NCBI RefSeq assembly: GCF_000003605.2
Contig: NW_003109103.1
Coordinates: 150,778-214,777 of the forward strand
Origin: Saccoglossus kowalevskii
Lineage: Eukaryota; Hemichordata; Enteropneusta; Harrimaniidae
DNA length: 64,000 nt
Direction of reading: 5' to 3'
The position numbers were made by a program, and so were the translations under genes. The notes beneath the pieces were generated by a model. That model had not been told where the DNA came from. It saw only the letters and a program-made list of their open reading frames with translations, and made no database searches. Each line of letters starts with the position of its first letter. Position 1 is the first letter of the stretch. Shown piece by piece: positions 12,501-27,500 of this stretch.

Positions 12501-15500
12501 CTGTTTAGACTGCCTGTATGGTTGACTGGGTGGTTTCAAGAGTGACTGACTGTTGGTTGTAGACAAAGTATAGAATTTCCAGTCCTCAAGTTTTTTGTTT
12601 AGGCAAGTGGCTGAGGTTCTAATAAGCCAACTTTGACTCAGGTGTACCGTCTGATTTGCCAGCATGTGGTTGTATTAATTTGGAAATGAAGCTGACCAGG
12701 CAAACAAGGATAGGCTGCACTTGCTACTATGTCATTATCTGGCACTTGTTAATATTGATAAGAATCATTTAGAAAGTGCATGTACTAGGTACTTAGCAAG
12801 TCTGTGCGAAGAGGACAGTTAAATTAGAAATGTGTTTGTTAACTGAAGGACACTTTCCGTACCAAATTATCTGAAATAATGATACTTCTGTGTTTCCGAT
12901 GCGAGATATACAGCCCATAAAAGTTTTCTTTCAGGGGCCATTAAGACCTCCCAGTTTGTTCAGTAAAAATAGCGAAGCCCCGCTTTTATCTGCAAGTGAA
13001 TGGACTAATCAAGTCTGTTACCTTCATGGAGGACGGGGTGAATAGACTGTCCCTGAGTCTGAAAGATTTATGATTACTGTCAAGTTTATGAATGTTGACT
13101 TAATTTGGATTGGTTTTCTCTCCAACCTTATTCCTGACCCTGCCCATGTATCAACATCTTTTGAACAAATAATCTTGGCTAATGCAACTAATTAGGACGA
13201 GGGGTGGCATTTCTAATCAACATTGATGAAAGCATCATTTAGTTCTGTAATATTTCCTTGAAGATTCATATCACTGTATACTTTTGTAGATTTCTGTTTA
13301 AAGTATCTAGATACTGAAGTGGGGATACTGTTGGGGTTTCATGGCTCTTCCCAACCTATAGGATAATGGTCTAGTCCATTTGTAATAAAACTGCCAATCA
13401 TTCTACTTTTCAAAAGAAGTTTGTTGGCTTACAATTCAACGAAAGACAACACACTGTCAGAAATCATCTTATGATATAGCAGCAATGGCCAGCACTGCTG
13501 CAACCGTTTCCCCTCTAGTCTGTGATCTCAAGACCTTTCTACCATGGCTAATTTCTGAGTTTGAACACTATTCTAGTAGATCGGTAGGTGTTTACAATTC
13601 ACTATTGGTTTTAGCTAAACAGTATGAAAGGATTTGATGCACTTCTATTCACCCTGTAACATCTGCAGCATATAGATTGTATTTCCATTGGCTATTCTGG
13701 TTCCAGGTCAGTTTCCGTCAAATCGCTGGCTAACAATACTACTTATTTTTAAGTATTATTCAGTTAGAAATTTCATTGAGAACATCTGCTTGCTGAGCTG
13801 AGAACAGCTGTAGCTGGCTTTGTTTTTAATTTTATTGAGCTTCAAAACTCCCTTAATCCCCTGGGTTGAAATTCTGGGCTGGGATGCAAGTCTAGAAAAA
13901 AGAAAAAGTATACAAAAAAAAACACAATAGCAAAATCAAGTGTGTGCGTTTGTTGTGGTGTGCGTTTTATATGGAATTACAGGGCTTCTTTTTTCTTAAA
14001 TTTACTAGTTACTGTTTTTCAGTAAAGTTCTTGAACCTTAATTCTATATACTGAATGTTGGGATTTTGATAGAGCCCATTACTAGATAAGCTAAGTCTAC
14101 CATTGCTTTAATTTGAGAGTAAAAAAAAAAGAATTGAAATTCTCACATTATACCTAGCTACTTGTGGTTTTAATTGTGGTCATATGTCAACCTTCGTAAC
14201 TTAATAGTCCACTAGAAAAATTGCCTTTCCAGGTGGGTGAAGCTGAATGTTCAGTAAAAAACACAGGAAAAAAATCTGGTGTATGATAAAGTATTATAGG
14301 AGGTATTATAATACTATAATTGATGTTGATAATGTGTGAAAGAGGTTGGGATGTCGTCCTTCATCTTTATTGTTACTTAGTGGATTTGCTTTGTAAAGCT
14401 GTTCTGTGATGGGTTCTGCAACAGATGTCAATCATAAAAGAAAGATTTAATGGACATGCAATAAAATGCTGGCCCATGCAATAAAACTACTCAAACACAG
14501 TTCAAGTACAAGACTATAAATTTCGCACCTAATTTAGAAATTGATATTTCGCAACTTTGCTCATAAAACTTCAAATATTGGTTGATTGTGATATGACAAT
14601 AATCGTGCTAATATTGATAAATGGTCAATTCGTCATTGTTATATATAAAAAATCTGTATTTCATATATATTTTCGTTGCATAGTGAATTGGCTATTATTG
14701 GCTCTGATTAGAGATCTAAGCAGTATTAAATATAAAATATTTTTTCTACCCCATTCTACAGCTATGCATAAAACCCAGTCTTCTGTTCTCTTTTAACAAA
14801 TTTGATGGGATATTCAATTGACAGTCTGTGCAGTGAGAAAATTAAATTGTTTCTAGCCTACATATTATTCATGACATTATCTGTCACTTGCAATTCTTAT
14901 CAAATTGTTGAACATTTTCCTTAATTAGGATCAATTAATTAAATCAATAAAGTAATTCACTGGAAATCATTTAAATTTTTCTGGCACCTGCATGAGTTTA
15001 AATAAATATAGTTACAGGAAGTGGGATAAGGGAAAACTGTATTTTTGTAATTCTTGCTTCGCTTTTTCTCATCCATTTGGTTGTAAAACAGTTGATTAAA
15101 TATGCAGTAAGAGAGTGTGAGATTAAATATTCATAGAATCCATGCTAGCCAATGGTTACATGTATTTGAATGGAATTTTATGAAATATTCATATATTGTC
15201 CTCGTGAAAAATGAATATTTCATTATAGTAAGATCACCTTTAAAGGCTTTAATGGAAGTGTATGGGCAGTTAGCAACCAACCAGCAGAATTTTACTCACT
15301 CCCACTGGTGTGCTTTCACATACACTAGAGTGGGCAATTTGTGATTTGATACATGGTTTAAAAATGCATGTGTGAATTCTTGTACTGGTAACAGTTGTCA
15401 AAACCGTCCCCTCAGTGACTGTCATCAGTGCACTGACCATTGTGAGGGACAATACACTGCATTCATGTCAGTATGTTAGGGAACAAGCAGGGAGGTTTAC

Positions 15501-18500
15501 CAGTTGCCTCTCGTGAGGATTTTCATGAAGAATGCGTAAGTGACGTGCTTTTTCTTTTGTACTTACTCCAGCTTCACAAGCAGTTGGGAAATGATTTAAA
15601 CACTGATTTCAAGTTGATATACACTGTTTTGGTACAATACCTGTAATTCTGTTTTTTGGCACCAGTGTCCATTTTATTACTTTCTTCTGTATCTTGAGTA
15701 GTAAAAGTGACTAAATAGAGTTGACTGTTCATAAACTTGTTAACAGCTATCATTTAATCATGGTTTGTTTTCTTGTAGCACAGTAAATCAAGTGGGTGGA
15801 GTTGTTTTGGGCCATGTGTGAACATGTCATATTCAGAATTTCCATTTCACTACTGTTTTCATAGGATTTGAATTGTTGTGGAAATGTTGATGCGATATAA
15901 ATGGCATATTCTTTCCCTTGCCGAGTTATATAGTCAAAATACCATTTCTATTCAGTTGTTTTTGCATTTTTAAATAAACCATATTGAATTTGTTTTTGTG
16001 TTTTTTTTTTCATAACAGGCTTCCCACAGTAGTGCAGGCAGTAGTAAATCTAGTGCTTTATCTGATGCATCTAGTAGCAGACCAAATCAACAGTATGGTA
16101 TGCTGGCCTTAACCAATGTTAGTAAATCATCACCAATGAGTTCTAATGCTAGCACAGTTTCCAATACTTCTGCAGCTGCTTCATTCTTTGCAAGGTAAGT
16201 ACCTGATTATTTGCTGCGACATGTCTAAAAAACCATATTGGCTATTTTGACTATCCATTTTGTCCTGCTCTAAGTCATAATAATCAGTATTCCTGCAACC
16301 TACTGTATATTACATACAGTGTGACACCATGTTGGGAAATATTGAAAATTAATTATGAATTTAGTTCAAATATTCTTTATGTTACTATTACACTGGAGAA
16401 TACTTCATATCGTGTATATGTATCTTTCTAATATGCTCGTTTCATAATTTATGACACTTTTTTTTATTTTATAAATGACTGGAAAGATCGCTGGTATATA
16501 TCTCTAGAAAACATTTTTGCCAGTGTTCTGTTAGTCATTATGATAATTTAACTATTCAAACAAGTACCATAGTCTTTAATAAGTTTTGTCTCCAACTTCA
16601 AATAATCAGAAAAGTATTCCTTTAGATGCTTTGTCTATCAAGGGACCTACGGTAATCTTCCTTTCACTTGATTAAAATTTTCCAAATAAATTAATATGTA
16701 ATTTCCTGCAGATAAACTTTTTTTAATGAATTTTAGAAATTTAAGCTACCTGCAATTTGTGACTAGTTTAATTCTTGAGTTGAAATTAGACTCTTGCTTT
16801 TGTCTTTTACATTGTATGGTTAGACAATACATGTACTATAAATGGCAGACATTTTTTTAAAATTTAATACGAGCATGATGTTAATGATAAATTTGTTAAT
16901 GAATATTTGATGTCTATCTTACTGAGCAATTACAAGATCTATTTTACAGCTTATCAACATATGATATAGGTTAGATCAATGTCTCTGAGTCTTGTAATTT
17001 ATCATTTTGAACCATGAAACTTTAAATGAATTAGTGTTGTTATTGAGGTTTTTGTCACGGTAATTTGACAGAACACTGAGTGATGTCTTTACGCTGTTGA
17101 ACCAGAATAATAAGATCGCTGGGTTGAAATCTTAACTACTTTGCCTTGCTGTTCTGGGGTTTGATAATATCCATAGTGATGGTTGGTAAACATATATTCA
17201 GACTGCATTGTTTTTTTTTTTTCAAAGGCTATGTTGTGGCATTGTGTGTGTATCAATCTTTTATTTGTTAATTAGATCTAAATCATGTGTGTATTTTCAT
17301 CGGAAACCATGCAAGCATCACTAGATTGTATTTAGACAAAACCCTTGCCAGTGAATTTCCCCCTTTGCATATCATTTTATTTCTGAAATTAAAGATTACC
17401 AATTTAAGTGTGGTCACACAATAAGCAATTGGTCTGGCAGTGTAATATCACTCCCCAGATCTACTGCAAGTGGTTCTAGTGGAATTTAGTATGAATCTGG
17501 CAATAGACAATAAGGGGCTGTGAATACATAGTCTCTTGCCCTTTACTCAGATGTAAATAATTGCTACGCCCACCAAATTGTATAACTACTTAAACCGCAG
17601 TACTAGTAAGAATGTTGAAATCTATGTTTTATTCATCCTTTTCAATACATCTATATATTTTCATTTTACTTTCATGATTGTGAAACAGTGCCAATATATT
17701 GCCCCACCCAAGCACAAAAATCACACGGACTGTAATATTAACTGCTATTCCCAACAACGAAATTGCACTTTTCTGAAAAAAAACAATACCGAATGGTTAT
17801 AACAAACTATCTTTGTCAAAGGATATCATCAATTGTTAAACTCAAAAGGCTGACAACTTTTAATGTGGCCCGAGGGGCAACTTGTCATTGTGATATACAT
17901 GCAATTATGGTATCGTTGCACATAAACTAGGTTGTCTGAAAAAAATGTACGCTCTACCAGATGGGGAAAGTAATTAAAAACCAGTGTACTTTTGTTGGTT
18001 AGTTTATGTTTAGAAGAAAAGGGAGAACTTGAAAGTCAGAATTGTGAATGTCCACAAAAGGTTTGTTGGAGCCTTCTATTCTTACATTACTGGGCAATGA
18101 TAAAAGTAAACAGGTCTCCTTTTTTTCCTCACCATGCATTGGCCACCCACAGATTGTTTCCTCTCTGGAGAGTAACACAATAACCAACCATTGCTGGCCT
18201 CTGGTGATTTTGTTCAGGCTGCTGTTGCATATTATTGTGACCGATTTGCACATTGTTGATGTAGACTCTAGGCAATGTACCTGCCAGCAGTCTTCTTTGT
18301 AGTAATCTATTGTCATTGGTATCCGCAAACAAATATACATAGTATTATGGGGATCTCCAGCAATGCGTAAAATACACCAACATCTATATTACATGCACAA
18401 CAGGTAGCTGGCTACCAACATTAGACATCTCATAGTCTTGTGTTTATATATAGTTAAGACTTTACTTTAGTTTAATTAAAGTGTATTTTGTCTTATCATT

Positions 18501-21500
18501 CTCATGTGTACTTCATAAGCATTTCAAATATTGGTAAACTGTACGTCATTGACTTGATCAACCTGTTATCTAGTGGGTTTTGAGGCAATGATTGCACCAT
18601 GATTTACCTGTTTTATCAGCCAAATAGTGGAGCTCAGATAGCAAAAAACTATTATCGAGGAACTTCAAAGAAACCCTGGGTGTGGACCCACAGTAAGCAA
18701 ACTGATAATTCATGTTTAAAATATGAGACAGTATAATATCAGTACACTGATCAGATAAAAATCTTATTATGTTTTTGAAAGTTGCTTGAAATTTTTTTTG
18801 CCCATAAAAAACAACATAAAAATTGTTTACATTTTTCATTATTTGGAAATAATTCCGCCAATGTGTTTTTGAATGTTTGTTTTTTATTTGGTTTATTCAT
18901 AGTAGTTCATACACAAAAATGTTTTCATTTTTCCATCTAGGGAATAGTTCTGTCAACTCTTTTAATTAAAATATGTTTTAGTCAGTGAAAGCTATTATCA
19001 TTTCTATGCGATTCTGATTGTAGGAGACAATGTTTCACAAATGAAATAATTTTATTTATATGAGTAAAAGCAATGATAAATGGTGATAGTACATGTGGGA
19101 AATTACACCGTTGACAAATCCATGTCTGAGAACTGTCTAGTGAAATGTAATAATGCAATTCTTGATTTTTCCCCACTGTTGAATTTAATTCATTATTTAA
19201 TTAGTCGGGTACATTGAACAGACATTAGCATGATGTAACTAAATTTCAAATAAAACATTCATACTACATGTACCTGAAGTAAATCAATCAAGAGTATTCC
19301 ATTCTTGCGCAGACGTAGCTATAGCTATTGGTCTATTTTTAGCATTTTGAAGGGAGCCCTCACTGTTGTTAAGCTGTTAGTGTTAGTTAATAATTGTGAT
19401 GGTTATATAGAAAAATAAAATAGGCATATATTTGAAATATATAAAAAAAATTATTGCAAGTTTTCAGTGTATTTTGAACACCACTGATTCAGCTCCTGCT
19501 TTTGGTCTATTTCAGTGAATTTGGGTTTCTGTAAATTTATCAACTTTATACATATTTGCTGAACACATTTATGCGTTATAATTGGTAGTGACAATTGTAA
19601 CAGTATGTAATAAGTCATCAAAAAAACAATTTGAGAGCACAAAATATTCGTACTACAGATGCAAATAAATGGTCATCTAATTTACTCTGGTATCTTATTC
19701 ATGTTAATTGAGTTGAAACAAGATTACAATTCTGCATATTATGAATACAAAAATATAGCCAGTCTTTTAAAAAGAAAATCCTGTGACCAGCAGATGTTGC
19801 TTGTTGTACCATTTATTGTACCTTTGTCTTCAAGCAAATTGTTTGATGGACAGTCTTGAATATAGAATGAAATCAAATGACTGACCTGTCTGTCTTAATT
19901 ATGGCTATTTACCTGTTATTCAGTTTACTCTAGAAGCTGACCACTCTAACAATGTCTTTGAGTGAAAACTTGAGAAAAGAACTAATGACCTACTTGCTGA
20001 ATTTGCATACATCTTTTTTTTTTATGTGAAATCGTAAAATGTTTTAGAGTTTACTACACCTATGCAGTGGATAAAGTAATAAGATTTTGAGCAGAATTGC
20101 TGCAGCAATTAAGTTAAATAGAAGGTCATGTGTTCATAAGTAGTCTTGGGTGCGATAGTAAAATTTCCCTTGTGTTTTATAGTGGTTTTATTCATCAGTC
20201 AGCAGTAAAAAAAAAAAATCGATCACTATCGCGGGGATATAAATGGCATTTATACTCAGTTATGCAGTGACTCAGAAAACAGACTCGTACTTCAAGAAAT
20301 CACTAATACAGTTGTTTATTTATCCTGCTTCTCAGGCCATCACTTTACATGTACTTTTAGTTTTGATTTACTTGGGATGTATTAAGTGTGCTGCCGAGTT
20401 GTCTCTAAATATTGCTTGCTGCGTTAAGAATATGAAAGAAGATAAAACCCTTGTTATTAAATTTCTTATCAACTTCTAACCGAGTAGCGAGACTGTCGCT
20501 ATCAATGCATGTGAGAATCTTAAAAAAGACTGATGAATTATTGATATCACTTATCGGTTTTCTACGATGCCATCTACCTTTTACCATAATGAAATGTAAT
20601 GAATTGAAAATACTTTACACGGCAGAATACATACAATCCACTATTTCTGTTACAATCACACAAAAACAAAATTGTGTGCCTTTTTTAAAAGTATTTCGTA
20701 CATTATAATTTGAGCATGACTTTTTGATGTGGACCATTCCAATATCATTGGAGGGGTATGAATATCTAAAAAAACATGTACTTTGAAAGGGTTAATTATT
20801 TGCCTGTGTAATAGAATGGTAGTGTAACACAGCCAGCATTGAAAACATATTTTTTTGATTGAAATACATGCATGGGTTTAATTTAATTCCCTCACCCTGT
20901 CAGCTGGATGTTAGACCCTGTCAACTGCCGGAAATTTTAATTGATGTGTATGGACTATGTCTACCTTTACTGTGATTTATCATCAGCTGTTCCCAAGTAT
21001 CCAGTATTTGAAATTAAGTGATTGGGCATTTTCTAACTTTAAAATATCTGCTGTCTTTTCATCAGTCACTGGAGCCTGTCACTCACAGATTGTTTGTATT
21101 TAAGCTTTTAATTTCACAATTCTTTTCTCATTTTGACAGCTTCAATCCCTCATAAGTTAATGCCAGGGCGGATCTAGAGATAACAGGCTAACTATATTTT
21201 TTATCAATAATTCATATTTCCACATTTTGCCGAATATTTCAAAATCAAGTATTTTTGAATTCTTATGACTCAAATCTTTGTTGTCTGAAAATGACATCTG
21301 ATGCTACAAATAAAATCTCAATAAATCTTGCTTTCATCATTCAGTAATCAGAAGAATTTTAATGCCCTAATAAATTTAATTTTGAGAGGAAAGTAGTGTC
21401 AGTTTTATCATGAATGGAGCCATATATTTTCATTCAGCATCTTGTGAATTCTGAAATCCCAAGTGTTTGTGTGGTCTCGTAACTATTGCTTATAATCATT

Positions 21501-24500
21501 CTTATATTGAGCCAATATGCAACCAATTTGTCGGCAGTATCACAAAACTCATACTCACAAATTAAGATATTACTGAAATGGTAGTATTCAATTTATGGCT
21601 GCGAGCCCTATTGTCTGCACTGCAGAGTAATTACCTCCCGTATTATCTGCCAGATTAATTTGCCAGTCTGCTAGTACTGTTGTAATGGATAAAAAAGCCA
21701 CCTTACACTGCTGTTTTATCAATGAGATATTGCATTTTTTTTTTCTCTGTCATCTGTTTTACTCTACAGTCAGTATATGGCCTGTATGTAGACCCTGGTT
21801 AGATTGATTCCATAGGGAATGCACCATATTGCACCATATACATTTAGAAGTGATGTCACCAGAGCAAAGGTGTCACATCCAATTTTCCAGTGATATAGAC
21901 CACTAACACATTATGTTTGTTATCTATAATACATGCACCTTATTGTGGCGTGCCCAGAAGAAAATTAAATCATAGTAAAAGCTGTAATACAATTGGCCTT
22001 GTCCATATTGTTTTGGCATGTTATCTATATCACAGGCAGGAACTCTGTGGATTACATAGATGAAGCTTTGGCTTAAAGCAGTTGGACAGTTCCCCATAAT
22101 GAAACTGGTATGATTCAATTTATGTTTGATATACATTGTATGTACACTATTATTCAATAAATTAATATCTTAATTGAACGCTGTTTGGTGATAATAAAAG
22201 TAGGCGTGAGCAGTTTGATATATTTTAGGTATCTTCTTGTTGTGATTGTGGTATAGTGGGGAAAATTCATGTCCGCAATACATTTTGCCAATTCGCTTTT
22301 AGAAAGGGAGCCCTCTAGTGATGGTATTTTGTGAAGTGTGAATACAAAGGTTGTAGTTTGTTGAAATAGTGTTGCCAGTGTAGTGTTTTTTGTGTAAACA
22401 TTTAATTTGTAACATAAAACTACCAACTGACAGCATATGCATATAATTCCATATTAGCATTATTAGCTGCTAATTCCATATTCTAGAATCAATTCTAGTT
22501 CAATGGCCAAAGGAGATGAGGGGAGGGGAGGGGAGGGGAGGGGGGTTATTTTACTAGTACTGTATTTAGTAAATTAAAGGTCCCTCGATGTCTTTCGTAC
22601 AAATTTAATATAATATTTACTGGTTTCAGACTAAAGTAAGGCTATGGAGTTCTAATCCATTTGGTCATATTTTTTGATGAACGTTCATACATTAATCTGC
22701 TTAGGTAATCCTTACTACTAATGTGTCTCAAATTTCAGATGTGAATGCTACAATGTTTCTATGACTTCACAAAATGTCATCGTACCACAGTTTTACATAT
22801 TATTTTGTCTAGTTGACATTAAACATTTCAAGCTCTGTGAGGCTAACATTGAACATACAATTTCGTGTGGTTGACATTGACAAACTAGAGTCGTGTGTAT
22901 ACAGTATGAATGAACTGATTATATGGATAAACTAATCTCCTTGTCATGCTTTGTTTTATCTTTCAAGCATATCTTGAAAAAATATTTAAAATTACTGGTA
23001 GATTTCATATTCGTTTATTGACCCTGTTTGATTCACTAATTAAAAAAAATATTATCTCCACATAATCCTTGAGCCTATGTAAATCAGTTGTAAATTTAAT
23101 TAGTTTATCAGTCATTTACAATTCACGTCATTCCAGGTCTTCTCAATTTTGAAGTTGACAAATTTGGTTAATTAATTTCACTCGTGATGAGCTTCATTAT
23201 GCAGCAAAGTGTGTTGATTGACGATGCTGTATCATTTGCCGGTAAATGGGGTATTTGAAAGTACCCAACGGCAGTACTGGATTGTGATTGGCTGGGCAAC
23301 TGCCATTGATCACATACTTTGTCATATTTATAGTGATAGTGTTGTGCGATAGGGATTGTGTCAATGTATCCAATACAGCAAAGTCGTGTGGATTAGTCTG
23401 TGGAGCACCTTAGCAATCTTGCAGTCTCCCTCAACCTTGATGAAACATTTTTAACACTGATGGCCGATGATTAGAAACAGCCTGATGAACCATGATTAAG
23501 GGGTAGGTAACTGTAACGTTGTTGGTAACTTTCCATTCTATTTCTCATTACCTTCTTGCCATGCTCGTCAGTTTGACTGACTGGGTCGTGATCATAGCTT
23601 GACTAAGGTTTATTGTTTTGTTTGGAATTTTCTATTGTCAATGGCTACAAAAGACGACAACATGCTTTTCAACATCACACTGCAGGCAACAAGACCACTA
23701 GAATGGTAACTTTTATATTCTTTCATTACTTTGATTGACAGCTTGCCAATCAAATTTGTATTTTCTCTCTTGTCTAAGCCTCATTACTAAAACAGACAGC
23801 AATAAAATAAACACCACAACTATGATAGGTGATCTATTTATATAAACAGTGATGGTTGAAACGGATTCTTTGTTGTACTTTATATATAGTGTAAATGTAT
23901 CTTTATCATACCATGCATGTCAGAGGCCCTCCTAAGCAGTTGTTTCACCTGCTCAATTGTGACATATCAGTTTTATTTTTACTACATTGGCATCTTGAGG
24001 CATTTTACCCATTTTGTTCTGCCAAGGACATTTTAAAGTTGCGTGCGAAGCCCATCAAGTGTCATTTTAAAGCAAATCTATCACTATTTCAGATAAATTA
24101 GTTAAAAATCAGTACTTAGAGTGAAATGTAATTTGTCATCTAATCTCTAGAGGGATTTGTTTTCTATTTGGAACGTCAAGGAGTTAGGACATTGCAATTG
24201 TTGTTCGGTTGATTCTATTCTTTTACTATTGAGAAAAATCTTTCGATGAATATGATGAAATTACTGAAAATTTTCATGCATACATGTAGCAATACAGATT
24301 TTCAATGCAACCAAGTTGCGGTTATTTATATCCAGTTCAAATTACATTTTGTGTTTACACTTAAATATACTGATACTTACTTGTGAATCTGTATATTATA
24401 CCTTGTGCAAATTGTTTTTGTTTTATCCATACTGAGAAGCAAAAACATTTTTGAAAATGCTTTTTCCTTTGAGATATTGGTTATCAGATAATGTGTGCAG

Positions 24501-27500
24501 TGTGCCATAGATCATGGTTCTTGTTAAGTAAAAACAAACGCTATCATTCGATCCAGACTGAATGTCTACTAATGCTAAAATTGTATGAAGAAGTGAACAA
24601 CTTTATTCCGCCTGAGTGGTCAGCTTCAGTAGACATAGAGAAGTGTGGTTCGTAAGAAATACAATCATGAAATTCAATAAAAGTGAGAGTGGTTTTAAAT
24701 AACATTGGTTGTGATTGCTCCAGCTTGTCCATATCAATTGTTCCAATGGACTCGATTAGCCAATTTTCGTGTGTACAATATGAAAAGCTACCAATTTGTG
24801 TTTTGAATGACGCTGCTTTGTGAGTCGGCTCACTGTCGGTGGGGATTCTGCTGTTTTTCATACAGCGTATGCCGGCCTTTGTGTGGGGACAACAAAAAAC
24901 TATTACACGCCACTGCATTGTTGGATTTATTCAGCAACTGCATGGACATCATTCAGTTCTGTCTTGCTAGCTGTCATGTGTATAACCAGATCACTATCTG
25001 CCGCGTTGAACTAAGTCACCCACACTTTTCACCACATTTTGGGATTGGTTACCGGGTTTCGACTGAATACCATGCTCCCAGTGGCACACCTCTCCTGCAG
25101 GTGGGATACCTTCAATGTTTTCCTAAAATTTCCCTTTCCAATCAACTACTTTGTATCTCCCTAGTGAGCATCTCAGTTTTCAATAATTAAGTGTAAACAC
25201 AATGTTTCTGTTTGGATCTTAATTGTATGAGTAGAAATAGTTCAGTAAGTTATCCTGAGAATCAAATGTAAAATTGTACAAGCAATTTTATGTAAGAATA
25301 ATGGTTTCTACTTCAGAATTCGTGAAACGGACTGCAACGTTGCCACTTCACTACAGCTTATCCTGTCCATTTTGCAAATGGAAAAGTTAGTAATGGCATA
25401 ACTACAGTATATTCTCTTACAAGCAATTCATAGTTTAGATGTCTTCTTGTCCACTTCAGTGTCCAAGAGGACCACCTAAGTTTGATTTCTATGTAAATGA
25501 GTGATTGACAGGCGTTAGGAATGCTCCATATATGAATGTACAGTATAGCATAAATATTTCTTTTAATTCAGTGCAGTGTGTAGTGTTGTTGTGTTGGTGA
25601 TTTGGCAAGCATCAATGTTTTCCACTCTTTCAACTAGTGTATTTAAATTGTCACCCCCTGTCATTCACTATACTTGTTAATGGTATATCACAATAAAAAG
25701 TAGACCATCAGAGCTTTATTCCCACACCCTGTAAAGCACTCTATTTTACTCCGTTTCCTGTTTTCGTATTTTTCGCTGCATAGATTGCTGTCAGGCATAC
25801 ATTTTTTTTAATCGTTACAACATGCAACATACAAAGTGCGACAGCATGCACGCAGCTGAATTAAATGTCTGTCCCTGTTACAACCGCTCAACGACTCCTT
25901 CCCAGAAGATTACCAAGGCATGTGGATACATTAGGATTTATCCCGGGTTATAGTACACTGATGAAGTCCACACTTGTTCAAAAGGCTTACACATTTTGTA
26001 TTTATTGAAGGCTCACAACATTGTTGTACTTTGAACAGCATTAAAAGTAGGGATAATACTGGAAACAGTAATCCTCTATACTGAACTAAAACACACACAA
26101 CCATTTGTGTACTTATCTGCTCACCTGGGTTGGTGTAGTGTGACTGGAATTCCAATGAAGGTGATTGAATTTACATATCGTTACTTTGCTCATGCAATTC
26201 TGCAACGGATGGTGTCATGTATAGGTTGATTTTAAAAATCTAAAGCATACATATCATGTATGCACGAGCATTTCCTCATGTTTATTGTGTAAATTAAAAG
26301 AAAGATGAAACTGGGAAATTAAAATTCTTGTACAGCTGTGGTGTTTTTTCTTTTTTTTTCTTTTTTTTAATAGACTGATATAAAATTACCTGTATCAAGT
26401 TAGCCACGTTATGAAAAAGATTGGCAAATATAAACCTTGGTTTATTTATTTTTTTTTCCTCCTGTCAATCTCCATCTAGAAATGGTTGAGGGAAATTAGT
26501 TTTAATTTGCATCCCAGAATAAACTGCAGTAGCAGAGGACATCTAGTATTTCTGTAAGAACAAACACTCCCATTTGGCGTCTCCTAGTCTGTTTGTTTTG
26601 TTTGCCATTAAATGTTACATGGAAAAGAGCATTTCCTCAGTGACTATTCTTCTATTTACCTTGACTGTACTTGGTTTTTTTTTTTTGGTCAACACATCTG
26701 CTTTCCGTTAGCCCTGGTTATTCTTATTCTCATATTTATAACAAAGAGGAAGGAAGATCAATTAAAGTATTCACTATTTGTCCTTCTACTTACGTCTACA
26801 AGGGTAAATTTGTCAGCAGAGCAAAACAGCAATTGTTACATGACGAATGAAGGGTTGCGTACTATTTGAAACTAACCAACCTAGGTTGGCGTAACATGGT
26901 ATTGTTATAAATTATGTCCATAATAATGATAGTTTGTTTTCATTCCCCCTATTGTATCAAGTATTATGGAACAACCCACTCTTTAAAATGATAAGAAATT
27001 AACTGATAATATAGGTTAAATTATTAAATAAATAGGTGTGTTGAAAATAATAATTTTGAGTTAAAATGATATTATTTTTATTCATGCAAAAGATAATTAA
27101 GTTTTTATTTTTTTTTGTATATATGAGCTACTGGATTGTTACATTATTAGGCATTTGATATTGATACTAAAAATGTTATTGACAAGGTTTTTTTTTTCAC
27201 TGAAATTCAGCCAATCAACACTTTCATCACTTAATTAATGCAGTACTAACTTTTCATGTGTCATTGATGACAATATGTTGAATCAACATCCAATAACACT
27301 TTAAATTTGTTTCTACTATAAATTAGTAAATAATAAAAATTTCACTCTTTCAAGCTGAAAATGTATTAAGGTTATTTAAACTTCATTATCATATTTTATT
27401 TAATTTGTTTTTTTTACAGGGCTGCACAAAAATTGAATTTGACTTCCAAAAAAAAGAAGAAACAGACATATCCCCAAGAACCTGTGAATCCAGAGCCCCC

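Noticed and set aside
17992-18340. Overlapping open frames on both strands, up to 113 codons
   Set aside because: No domain, no splice context and no similarity I recognise; the frames overlap each other on both strands.
24544-25190. Minus-strand 124-codon and plus-strand 127-codon frames
   Set aside because: They overlap in opposite directions, are Cys/Ser-rich without pattern, and lie deep in intron 3.
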